A DNA stretch of 12,615 bases, from assembly GCA_964551645.1 (NCBI GenBank), contig CAZKDV010000069.1, positions 1 through 12,615 on the forward strand, written 5' to 3'. A model generated the notes under the pieces. The model ran no database searches, had not been told where the DNA came from, and worked only from the letters and a program-made list of their open reading frames with translations. This DNA comes from CAZKDV01 sp964551645 (GTDB lineage: Bacteria; Bacteroidota; Bacteroidia; Bacteroidales; DTU049). The translations under genes and the position numbers were made by a program. Of this stretch, positions 1 through 5,346 are shown one piece after another (the stretch's first letter is position 1; every line of letters begins with the position of its first letter).

Positions 1-3
1 TAG

Positions 4-25
4 TATCCTATTTAGGATAGTTTTT
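4..25 (+). terminator. Possible intrinsic terminator of a gene left of the window
   Basis: TATCCTA (4-10) and TAGGATA (13-19) are perfect inverted repeats, and five T follow at 21-25. On the plus strand this resembles a short rho-independent terminator for a gene ending before the window. The full stem leaves a loop of only two bases, so a real hairpin would be about five pairs with a six-base loop and would be weak. No T-run follows it on the minus strand, so it does not look like the end of the adenosyltransferase operon. It could also be chance in AT-rich DNA. Confidence 0.3.
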
Positions 26-154
26 GCAAAAATAAATAAAGTTCAACATTTTTTTACAAATATAAATCTTTTTTGAATTTTAGCAAATTTTTTTTACTTG
101 TCAATTGTCAAATTTATTTTCAATCTATTTTTTGAACTCAGCATACTTTATATT

Positions 155-667
155 TTAAAATTCAATTCCCTTTCTTGCCACTACTCCCTCATTATAGTAA
201 TGTTTTATTTCTTTCATTTCAGTTATCAAATCTGAAATATCGTATAATTCCTTAGTAGCATATCTGCCGGTGATTATAATTTCCATTTCAGCAGGCTTTG
301 ACCTCAAAAGAGAAAGAACACTCTTAACATCAATCAGGTTGTAGTATAATGCAATATTCAATTCGTCAAGTATTACAAGATCATATTTACCTGAAAGGAT
401 AATTTCTGAAACTTTTCTAAATCCATCTTTTGCCAGATCAATATCTTTTTGTGTTGGTTGATTTTTAATAAAACACTCCGAACCGTATTGTTCAATGGTG
501 ATTTCAGGAAAATTTTCCAATGCCATAATTTCGGAATATTTCATTCCTTTTACAAACTGCGCTATAAAAACTTTTTTCGTAGCTCCGACAGCTCGCATTG
601 CCAATCCAATTGCAGCAGTGGTTTTGCCTTTTCCATTGCCGGTATATAAATGAATGTATCCTTTCAT
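155..667 (-). CDS. cobO: Cob(I)yrinic acid a,c-diamide / corrinoid adenosyltransferase (CobO/BtuR type)
   Basis: Predicted cytoplasmic enzyme that transfers the 5'-deoxyadenosyl group of ATP to the cobalt of a reduced corrinoid, giving the adenosylcobalamin form. The 170 residues carry the family P-loop GNGKGKTT (10-17), the Walker B-like segment LVILDELN (97-104), IITGR (131-135) and the C-terminal GVVARKGIEF block, which matches the end of BtuR/CobO proteins. The length is slightly short of the ~195 residues of E. coli BtuR. The start is the ATG at 665-667. The gene follows the second ferredoxin-MinD ATPase after 40 bases on the same strand with no terminator between them, so cotranscription is likely. 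No other cobalamin gene and no cobalamin riboswitch was seen here. Its place beside Fe-S ATPases leaves open a role serving a B12-dependent process or the metal cluster system. Family assignment is firm; exact substrate is inferred. Confidence 0.88.
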   Translation of the reverse strand: MKGYIHLYTGNGKGKTTAAIGLAMRAVGATKKVFIAQFVKGMKYSEIMALENFPEITIEQYGSECFIKNQPTQKDIDLAKDGFRKVSEIILSGKYDLVILDELNIALYYNLIDVKSVLSLLRSKPAEMEIIITGRYATKELYDISDLITEMKEIKHYYNEGVVARKGIEF

Positions 668-707
668 ACTGTTTTGTTAGAAATTACTAAGACCAAAGTT
701 AGCAATT

Positions 708-1592
708 TTAACTTTCAGAGTTTTGTTTTTCTTTTTCAAAAAAATTTTTCCAAGTTTCTTTTATTATCATAGAAATTTCAGACTCAGGTGCGTGCTCCAA
801 TATTGATTTGCGATTGAGCATTGCATTTATAATTTCTTTATCAAACGGTATTTTGCCTATCACTTTAATATCTATACTATTGCAATATTTTTCTAATTCA
901 ATAGTAAGCTCATTATTTAGGTTATATTTATTTACAATAACAGATATTGGTATTTCAAATTTATTGCATGTTTCAATAGTTCTTTTCAAGTCATGCAAGC
1001 CCGACAATGTAGGCTCAGTAACAATTATTGCATGATTTATTCCGCCTATTGCAGAAATCAACGGACATCCTATACCGGGAGGTCCATCAATAATTATTGT
1101 ATCAATTTTGTTAGCTTTTGCTAATTCTTTCGCTTTATTTCTAACTAAATGAACTAATCTGCCCGAATTTTCCTCGCCCGGATAAAGTTTTCCATACACC
1201 ATTTTTCCATTTCTAAAACTTCCCGAATAATAACGACTTTTGTCATTAGGTATCATTTCAATAGCATTATGTGGGCATACTCTATTGCACAAAACACATC
1301 CATCGCAAAGGACTTCGGATATAATATATTTTTCATTTTTGAAAGATATAGCTCCAAAACGGCAGTAATCCATGCATAATCCACAATTTGTGCATATTTC
1401 ATAATGAATTTCAGCTTTTAAGCCTGAAAGAAAAACATCTTCACTTTCTATTTCAGGTTCAAAAAGAATATACATATTGGCAGCATCTACATCACAATCT
1501 GCTAATAAAATATTTTCACAAAAAGTTACCAAAGAAGCTGCTATGCTTGATTTTCCGGTGCCACCTTTGCCGCTAATAACTGCTATTTCCAT
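708..1592 (-). CDS. MinD-superfamily P-loop ATPase with inserted 2[4Fe-4S] ferredoxin domain (second paralog)
   Basis: Soluble ATPase of the MinD/Mrp/NifH-like group, 294 residues. The deviant Walker A motif KGGTGKS lies at 9-15, an ADCDVDAAN switch-like segment at 31-39, and DGPPG at 169-173. Between the P-loop and DGPPG sits a bacterial ferredoxin insert with two CxxCxxCxxxC motifs: C67, C70, C73, C77 and C96, C99, C102, C106. The second is followed by Pro, as usual for 4Fe-4S sites. Proteins of this architecture occur in pairs next to NifX/ORP-like genes in anaerobes and are thought to assemble or deliver a metal cluster. The ATG at 1590-1592 lies inside the end of the upstream paralog (20-base overlap), which suggests translational coupling and a stoichiometric, possibly heterodimeric, pair. 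The sequence is AT-rich like its neighbours. The family is secure; the client protein is inferred. Confidence 0.9.
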   Translation of the reverse strand: MEIAVISGKGGTGKSSIAASLVTFCENILLADCDVDAANMYILFEPEIESEDVFLSGLKAEIHYEICTNCGLCMDYCRFGAISFKNEKYIISEVLCDGCVLCNRVCPHNAIEMIPNDKSRYYSGSFRNGKMVYGKLYPGEENSGRLVHLVRNKAKELAKANKIDTIIIDGPPGIGCPLISAIGGINHAIIVTEPTLSGLHDLKRTIETCNKFEIPISVIVNKYNLNNELTIELEKYCNSIDIKVIGKIPFDKEIINAMLNRKSILEHAPESEISMIIKETWKNFFEKEKQNSES

Positions 1593-2442
1593 AATTTTTT
1601 AAAATATTTTCATACAAGGATAAAAATTTAACTTCCCATTTTCTATCTGCCTCAACTATGAGTTTTCCATTAGAGTACAAATATGCAATTTGCTCATCAA
1701 AAGGCAATTCCATCAAAATAGGTATATTTTCGTGCTTTAAATACTCGTATATATCTAAATTTCCAAGTCCTGATTTATTAACAACAACACCATATTGTTT
1801 ATCAAGAGTTTTAAGAGTTTCAACTGTTTGTTTCAAATCGCTTAATCCAAACGGAGTAGATTCAGCCACTAATACGACAAAATCTGCATGTGCAACTGTA
1901 TGTATAAAAGGGCAAGATATTCCGGGAGGTGCATCAAAAATCACATTTTCTGATTGGGAAACCTGACTAATAGCAAGTTTTACGGCAGGAACCGAAGAAT
2001 AAACTCCAACTTTAGTTCTTGACTCAATAAGCGTATTTCTACCATTTTTGCAATATAAATTTATATGACCAAGAACTGTATCTTTTTCAGTAATAGCCGA
2101 ATATTTACAGCCATACAGACAAGCTCCACAATCATGGCACAAATCGTCCATCACATAAATCATTTTTGAAAATGGGAGGTAAAAAATTGCATTATAATTA
2201 CAATATTCTTTACATACTCCACAAAAAGTGCATTTTTCAGCATCAATAACAGGTGTTTTTTGCATCACATCTATTGATTCGCTCAACTGATAATCAAAGA
2301 AAAGCTTATCATTTGGCTCTTCGGCATCGCAATCTACTAATTTTATCGAAAGTCCTTTATTTAATAAGGTGTAAAATAAATTAGTTGCAATTAAAGTTTT
2401 TCCAGTACCACCTTTACCGCTTGCTACAGCAATATTTAACAT
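1573..2442 (-). CDS. MinD-superfamily P-loop ATPase with inserted 2[4Fe-4S] ferredoxin domain (first paralog)
   Basis: First gene of the ATPase pair, 289 residues from the chosen ATG at 2440-2442. The frame stays open a little further to a TTG at 2449-2451, but ATG places the start right before LNIAVASGKGG, as in related proteins. Deviant Walker A KGGTGKT is at 10-16, VDCDAEEPN at 37-45, and DAPPG at 170-174. The ferredoxin insert has C71, C74, C77, C81 and C102, C105, C108, C112, enough for two [4Fe-4S] clusters. It is collinear with the downstream paralog (708-1592) but clearly diverged, so the duplication is old. It follows the peroxiredoxin terminator, so it probably has its own promoter in 2443-2512, although no good TAnnTTTG box was found there. 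The likely role, inferred from ORP-type clusters, is ATP-dependent metallocluster assembly or targeting. Confidence 0.9.
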   Translation of the reverse strand: MLNIAVASGKGGTGKTLIATNLFYTLLNKGLSIKLVDCDAEEPNDKLFFDYQLSESIDVMQKTPVIDAEKCTFCGVCKEYCNYNAIFYLPFSKMIYVMDDLCHDCGACLYGCKYSAITEKDTVLGHINLYCKNGRNTLIESRTKVGVYSSVPAVKLAISQVSQSENVIFDAPPGISCPFIHTVAHADFVVLVAESTPFGLSDLKQTVETLKTLDKQYGVVVNKSGLGNLDIYEYLKHENIPILMELPFDEQIAYLYSNGKLIVEADRKWEVKFLSLYENILKNYGNSSY

Positions 2443-2512
2443 TTTTATCAAATTACAATATTATACCTTGTGTTTAAATTTCATCAAAACACTTTTTGTT
2501 CAAAATAAAACT

Positions 2513-2540
2513 AAAAAAGGCTGCTATAAAGCAGCCTTTT
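2513..2540 (-). terminator. Intrinsic terminator after the peroxiredoxin gene
   Basis: AAAAGGCTGCT (2515-2525) and AGCAGCCTTTT (2530-2540) form a perfect 11-bp stem with a four-base loop. Read on the minus strand, the stem is followed by an uninterrupted T-run (A at 2513-2518 on the plus strand). It lies 13 bases past the peroxiredoxin stop and separates the DUF134-to-peroxiredoxin unit from the ATPase/adenosyltransferase unit. Confidence 0.9.
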
Positions 2541-2553
2541 CATGTAAGCAAAT

Positions 2554-3264
2554 TTACTTTTTAATAATTTTGTTTAGGACTGTATCTTTGTCAAGTTTTT
2601 TAGTACAGAAGAACCAGTCATAGCAAGTCATGTCTTTGCTTTCCATTCTTTCTTGTGCAACACCGCATGAACCAGCAGTTGGAACGATTACATCATCTCC
2701 CGGATGCCAATCAGCAGGAGTAGCAATTCCGAACTCATCAGCAGCTTGCAAAGCAATTACTGCACGGTATAGTTCTTTAAAGTTGCGTCCCATACTTAAT
2801 GGGTAATAAATAATTGTTCTAATAACTCCCTCTGGGTCAATAATAAATACAGCTCTTACGGCTTTAGTAGTGCTTTCTCCTGGCATTACCATACCGTACT
2901 TAGTAGCAACTTCCATTGAAATATCTTCAATCAACGGGAACTTAACTTCAATATCTTTCATTCCTTTAAATTCGATTTTTTCTTTGATAGCACGCAGCCA
3001 CGCTATATGACTGTATATACCATCAATTGAAAGACCTACTAATTTAGTATTAGCTTCATTAAATTGTTTTTCCATATAGGCAAAAGTCATAAATTCGCTA
3101 GTACAAACAGGTGTAAAATCAGCAGGATGACTAAATAATATCACCCAACTTCCTTTGTAATCTCCAGGGAAATTAATATTACCTTGTGTAGTTAAAGCTT
3201 TAAATTCAGGTGCTTTATCACCTATTCTTGGCATTGAATAGCCTTTGTTTTCTAAATTTTCCAT
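2554..3264 (-). CDS. Peroxiredoxin, Prx6-like archaeal-type subgroup (AhpC/TSA family)
   Basis: Thiol peroxidase reducing H2O2 and organic peroxides in the cytoplasm; 236 residues. The active site is SHPADFTPVCTSEF, with P47, T51 and peroxidatic C54 in the PxxxTxxC motif and R137 as the likely conserved active-site Arg. The long C-terminal arm after about 165 is typical of the Prx6 group. C214 and C220 are spaced as the two C-terminal cysteines known in the Aeropyrum pernix thioredoxin peroxidase, so C214 may resolve C54; C200 is extra. The ATG at 3262-3264 directly abuts a 23-bp tandem repeat. The gene is last in the DUF134/NifX-like unit, 72 bases after the preceding stop, and ends at a strong terminator. 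A protective role for oxygen-sensitive Fe-S proteins encoded nearby is inferred. Confidence 0.92.
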   Translation of the reverse strand: MENLENKGYSMPRIGDKAPEFKALTTQGNINFPGDYKGSWVILFSHPADFTPVCTSEFMTFAYMEKQFNEANTKLVGLSIDGIYSHIAWLRAIKEKIEFKGMKDIEVKFPLIEDISMEVATKYGMVMPGESTTKAVRAVFIIDPEGVIRTIIYYPLSMGRNFKELYRAVIALQAADEFGIATPADWHPGDDVIVPTAGSCGVAQERMESKDMTCYDWFFCTKKLDKDTVLNKIIKK

Positions 3265-3333
3265 AATTGATTTTAGTTTAAATTAATAATTGATTTTAGT
3301 TTAAATTAATAATTGATTTTAGTTTATAATGAT
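3265..3333. repeat. Three tandem copies of a 23-bp AT-rich unit abutting the peroxiredoxin start
   Basis: Copies lie at 3265-3287, 3288-3310 and 3311-3333. The first two are identical; the third matches at 20 of 23 positions, differing only in its last seven bases. The array fills nearly all of the space between the second NifX-like stop (3337) and the peroxiredoxin ATG (3264). On the minus strand it is therefore the 5' leader of the peroxiredoxin message. No TAnnTTTG promoter box lies inside it. It may act as an operator array or a translational spacer, or it may be a slippage product; the sequence does not decide. Confidence 0.9.
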
Positions 3334-3336
3334 TAA

Positions 3337-3711
3337 TTAATGTCTGCATTGATGATCGCCATGTTCGTGCTTTTCCTGACTACAATAATTTGCAGTAAAT
3401 GAAAGAGTTTTATCCAAAAAACTCTCAACCAAAGTTTTTGCATCTGTAATTGGTGCTCCAACAAAAACATTTATATTTTGCTCATTAAAAAGCATTACTG
3501 CTTTTTGCCCCATACCTCCTGCAATCACATCGGTAGCACCAAAACCGGCAACCCACTTAGGATATAAACCTGGCACATGCTCTGGTGGCACTTCTTCTTT
3601 AATGTGAACAATTTTTCCGTTTTCAACTTCGACAAATGCGAATGTTTGGCAATGTCCAAAATGTGAACATAAGTTTCCATCTTCCATAGGAATTGCGATT
3701 ATCTGTTTCAT
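3337..3711 (-). CDS. NifX/NifB-C-type dinitrogenase iron-molybdenum cofactor-binding family protein with His/Cys tail
   Basis: Small soluble protein of the family that includes NifX, NafY, the C-terminal part of NifB and ORP (PF02579-like), 124 residues. The ATG at 3709-3711 is chosen because the family begins at this MKQIIAIP segment. The open frame continues upstream to 3819, but there it overlaps the preceding gene and encodes an Arg-rich stretch unlike the family. Visible are the N-terminal strand, LCSHFGHC (14-21) where the family has its HFGHC/RFGRC element, and the GAxDVIAGGMGQKA helix region. The last 15 residues are unusual: C110, H115, H117, H120, C122 and H124 make a probable metal-binding tail. 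It is the fifth gene of the DUF134 unit. By family knowledge it may bind an Fe/Mo or Mo/Cu cluster; no nitrogenase genes are present, so nitrogen fixation is not implied. Confidence 0.85.
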   Translation of the reverse strand: MKQIIAIPMEDGNLCSHFGHCQTFAFVEVENGKIVHIKEEVPPEHVPGLYPKWVAGFGATDVIAGGMGQKAVMLFNEQNINVFVGAPITDAKTLVESFLDKTLSFTANYCSQEKHEHGDHQCRH

Positions 3712-3734
3712 ATTATTTATATTAAGATTAGTTA

Positions 3735-3989
3735 TTACATTTGACCGCCTCTGTAGAAAAATCTTCGTCCCATTCCTCTTCCATATCCGCCGTATCCGCG
3801 CCCATATCCGTATCCGCACCCATAAAAATCATTTTCATCCCAATTCATGCGGTTGCGAAAGTTTTGTGGTCTGGGGCTGTCACCCTCTTGAAAGGGCACT
3901 CTGCTTCTTGCAAATCTTCCGCATTGTCCCATTCCGCGTCCTGTCATTGATCCTAATCCTCTTGGACCTGTTCTGTCATAAGCTGGCAT
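3735..3989 (-). CDS. DUF5320-type small Gly/Tyr/Arg-rich protein
   Basis: Small protein of 84 residues whose N-terminus (MPAYDRTGP, then GxGxxTGR and GxC23) matches the DUF5320-type proteins found beside NifX-like and ferredoxin-MinD genes in anaerobes. Residues 57-75 are Gly/Tyr/Arg-rich, with C58 inside YGCGYGYGRGYGG. The function is unknown; a partner or scaffold for the cluster proteins is only a guess. The ATG at 3987-3989 is supported by an excellent Shine-Dalgarno sequence, rare in this phylum. It starts two bases after the stop of its 70-residue relative and ends 23 bases before the second NifX-like gene. The longer frame of that next gene overlaps this coding region, and this reading is preferred there. 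Confidence 0.82.
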   Translation of the reverse strand: MPAYDRTGPRGLGSMTGRGMGQCGRFARSRVPFQEGDSPRPQNFRNRMNWDENDFYGCGYGYGRGYGGYGRGMGRRFFYRGGQM

Positions 3990-3991
3990 AA

Positions 3992-4204
3992 TTACCTCCG
4001 TTTTTTAAATTTTGAAAATATATATTCTTTTACACTTTGTAAGCGTTTTCCTTTTCCTTCCCCACCTCCTACTTTTCTTCTTTTTCCTTGCCCAACACCC
4101 AATTGTAGCAATTGTTCCTCAGACCTTATTTCTGAGCAATAACCTAATTTTCTACCTGTTTTGCGACCTTTACCATCAGGTCCTGTTCCATCTAATTTGG
4201 GCAT
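3992..4204 (-). CDS. DUF5320-like small basic protein
   Basis: Predicted 70-residue protein. Its first 23 residues share 13 identities with the following 84-residue protein (M1, P2, D5, T7, G8, P9, G11, G13, T16, G17, R18, G21, C23), so the two are diverged duplicates of the DUF5320-type head. The rest differs: there is no Gly/Tyr tail but a Lys/Arg/Gly-rich segment (about 37-55) and a KKRR end, giving a very basic protein. It may bind nucleic acid or an acidic partner; nothing shows this directly. The ATG at 4202-4204 lies two bases after the stop of the first NifX-like gene, and its stop is two bases before the next start, so the three genes are tightly packed. Its last two codons double as the next gene's ribosome binding site. 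Confidence 0.72.
   Translation of the reverse strand: MPKLDGTGPDGKGRKTGRKLGYCSEIRSEEQLLQLGVGQGKRRKVGGGEGKGKRLQSVKEYIFSKFKKRR
3994..3999 (-). promoter_or_regulatory. Strong Shine-Dalgarno site GGAGGT for the 84-residue DUF5320-type gene
   Basis: On the minus strand GGAGGT lies four bases before the ATG at 3987-3989. It is built from the final CGG AGG (Arg-Arg) codons and the first base of the TAA stop of the preceding gene. No comparable site precedes the other genes here, so it fixes this start and suggests the small protein is made in quantity or by reinitiation. Confidence 0.75.
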
Positions 4205-4206
4205 AT

Positions 4207-4530
4207 CTATTTATTTTGATTTAACATTTCGACAATATCTTCTAATGTCCTTTCTTTATCTTTAATAACAACCATTTGAATCTTTAAACTATCCAATAAT
4301 GGCTTCACTTTTAATCCAAAATCACTTGAAATAATTTTCTCAACTTCTTTAGAAGCTAATAACTCCACAACTGATGGACCTGCACCTTCATTTGCATCTT
4401 TGAATGGGTTTGGGATAAACTCCATGGCTTTGGTTGTTGTATCATATATAAAAAAATAATTACATCTACCAAAACGATCGTCAATAGTTGAATTTAATGA
4501 ATTTCCACTTGATGTTACTGCTACTTTCAT
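4207..4530 (-). CDS. NifX/ORP-like dinitrogenase iron-molybdenum cofactor-binding protein
   Basis: Soluble protein of 107 residues, the usual size for single-domain NifX/ORP-like proteins. It begins MKVAVTSSGNSL and carries DDRFGRC (17-23), the family element near the N-terminus, followed by FFIYDT and the GAGPSVVELL segment. ORP of Desulfovibrio binds a Mo/Cu sulfide cluster non-covalently; whether this protein does is inference. It differs from its downstream paralog in lacking the His/Cys tail. The ATG at 4528-4530 is 20 bases from the DUF134 stop, and the stop is two bases from the next start, so it is cotranscribed. It is the likely client of the two ferredoxin-MinD ATPases encoded further downstream. 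Confidence 0.87.
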   Translation of the reverse strand: MKVAVTSSGNSLNSTIDDRFGRCNYFFIYDTTTKAMEFIPNPFKDANEGAGPSVVELLASKEVEKIISSDFGLKVKPLLDSLKIQMVVIKDKERTLEDIVEMLNQNK

Positions 4531-4550
4531 TCTTTTAATATTTTAGTTTA

Positions 4551-5108
4551 TTAGTGTTCTTTTCTTCTTAATGGAATATTGCATTTAGGGCAAATGTTTT
4601 TATTGCACGGACTTCCAAATTGATGCGGTTTTTCATATTGACATTTGATGCAATAACATATATCTAAGTCTGCTTCAGTGCAATTTTCAATTAAACTATG
4701 GTCAAATATTTCAACTTCATCATTTGCACATAAGGGGCAAGACTGTATGTTTTTTTCTTTTTCAGGATTATTGAAATATGATGAACATTTTTTACAATAA
4801 AACCAATCGCTATCAAAATAAACTTTTCCTGTTTCAAAAACAATTTCTCTGCCTTCTACAAAAGCTATAGCTAACTTTTTTCTTACTGAAGCATAAATTC
4901 TTGTAAAAGTTGGACGAGATATGCACATTAGTCTTGCAGCTTGAGCATGTGTAAACATATCATGGTCGCACAAACGCAATGCCTCATATTCTTCGTACAT
5001 CAACAAAATAGGCTCTGAGCTATCTACATTATCAAGCCCAAATGGCTTAAAACCCTTCATTTTAGGAGGATTTACAACTTTACGCAGATTTTTTATTCTT
5101 GGAGACAT
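4551..5108 (-). CDS. DUF134 (UPF0251) family predicted DNA-binding regulator with C-terminal double zinc ribbon
   Basis: Probable transcription regulator, 185 residues. Residues 1-95 are a DUF134 domain: basic start MSPRIKNLRKV, the PILLMYEEYEALRL segment (33-46), and a sigma-region-4-like helix-turn-helix about 53-78 (HAQAARLMCISRPTFTRIY). Residues 100-185 are an extension with CxxC pairs at C105/C108 and C124/C127, then C153/C156 and C173/C176, with C151 and C168 nearby; this looks like two zinc ribbons. Many DUF134 proteins stop near 100 residues, so the tail is notable. It is the first gene of the NifX-like unit, preceded by a good -7 box and inverted repeats, and autoregulation is plausible. 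The ATG at 5106-5108 is the only suitable start. The metal or signal sensed is unknown. Confidence 0.88.
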   Translation of the reverse strand: MSPRIKNLRKVVNPPKMKGFKPFGLDNVDSSEPILLMYEEYEALRLCDHDMFTHAQAARLMCISRPTFTRIYASVRKKLAIAFVEGREIVFETGKVYFDSDWFYCKKCSSYFNNPEKEKNIQSCPLCANDEVEIFDHSLIENCTEADLDICYCIKCQYEKPHQFGSPCNKNICPKCNIPLRRKEH

Positions 5109-5113
5109 ACATC

Positions 5114-5129
5114 ATGAACTTTTGTTCAT
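5114..5129. promoter_or_regulatory. Inverted repeat at the presumed transcription start of the DUF134 unit (candidate operator)
   Basis: ATGAAC (5114-5119) and GTTCAT (5124-5129) are perfect inverted repeats around TTTT. They lie between the DUF134 ATG and its presumed -7 box, so a bound protein would block initiation or early elongation. CATTTGC also occurs twice, at 5127-5133 and 5146-5152, 19 bases apart and flanking that box. Binding by DUF134 is a guess. Confidence 0.4.
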
Positions 5130-5132
5130 TTG

Positions 5133-5140
5133 CAAAGATA
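5133..5140 (-). promoter_or_regulatory. Bacteroidota-type -7 box of the DUF134 unit
   Basis: The minus strand reads TATCTTTG, an exact match to TAnnTTTG. Initiation about seven bases on would give a leader of roughly 18 bases before the DUF134 ATG. No TTG was found at the usual spacing for the -33 element, so support comes from the -7 match and position only. Confidence 0.5.
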
Positions 5141-5200
5141 GTAAACATTTGCTCAATAACTATATTTTTTATGAAATATTTTACAATTATTTTATAAATA

Positions 5201-5228
5201 GCTTATTTTGAGGTGTTTAGAAATAAGC
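5201..5228. repeat. Perfect 8-bp inverted repeat in the divergent intergenic region
   Basis: GCTTATTT (5201-5208) and AAATAAGC (5221-5228) flank a 12-base spacer. There is no T-run on either side, so it is not a terminator for either strand. A second dyad, TCTCATA (5234-5240) with TATGAGA (5276-5282), follows, with CTAAA/TTTAG (5243-5247, 5260-5264) nested inside. They may be regulator sites shared by the divergent DUF134 and antiporter genes, or chance in AT-rich DNA. Confidence 0.4.
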
Positions 5229-5306
5229 AAAAATCTCATATACTAAAAAAAATTAATACTTTAGAGTTTTGCGTTTATGAGAAAAATTTATTAAAAATTA
5301 TTTTCG

Positions 5307-5314
5307 TATTTTTG
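5307..5314 (+). promoter_or_regulatory. Candidate -7 box for the K+/H+ antiporter gene
   Basis: TATTTTTG matches TAnnTTTG exactly, 32 bases before the first ATG of the antiporter. The nearest upstream TTG (5269-5271) is too far for a normal -33 spacing, so the promoter is only partly supported. Confidence 0.45.
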
Positions 5315-5346
5315 CTTTTTATAGTACAATACTTTATTCGACTATT

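Noticed and set aside
60..154. Terminator of the adenosyltransferase operon
   Set aside because: Poly-A/T runs and a repeated TTGTCAA occur, but no inverted repeat followed by a T-run on the minus strand was found.
2443..2451. TTG start three codons upstream for the first MinD-type ATPase
   Set aside because: The ATG at 2440-2442 gives the normal family start immediately before the P-loop strand; TTG adds only three residues.
3712..3819. N-terminal extension of the second NifX-like protein starting near 3819
   Set aside because: It overlaps the end of the well-supported 84-residue gene, encodes an Arg-rich stretch unlike the family, and the family N-terminus begins exactly at the ATG at 3709-3711.
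3337..4530. Nitrogen fixation genes, suggested by the NifX-like family name
   Set aside because: No nifH, nifD, nifK or NifB radical-SAM domain is present; the ferredoxin-MinD ATPases have inserted ferredoxin domains unlike NifH.
5109..5170. Sigma-54 promoter before the DUF134 unit, as used by Desulfovibrio orp operons
   Set aside because: The minus strand has a TTGC that could serve as a -12 element, but the required GG of the -24 element is missing at the correct distance. A TAnnTTTG box fits better.
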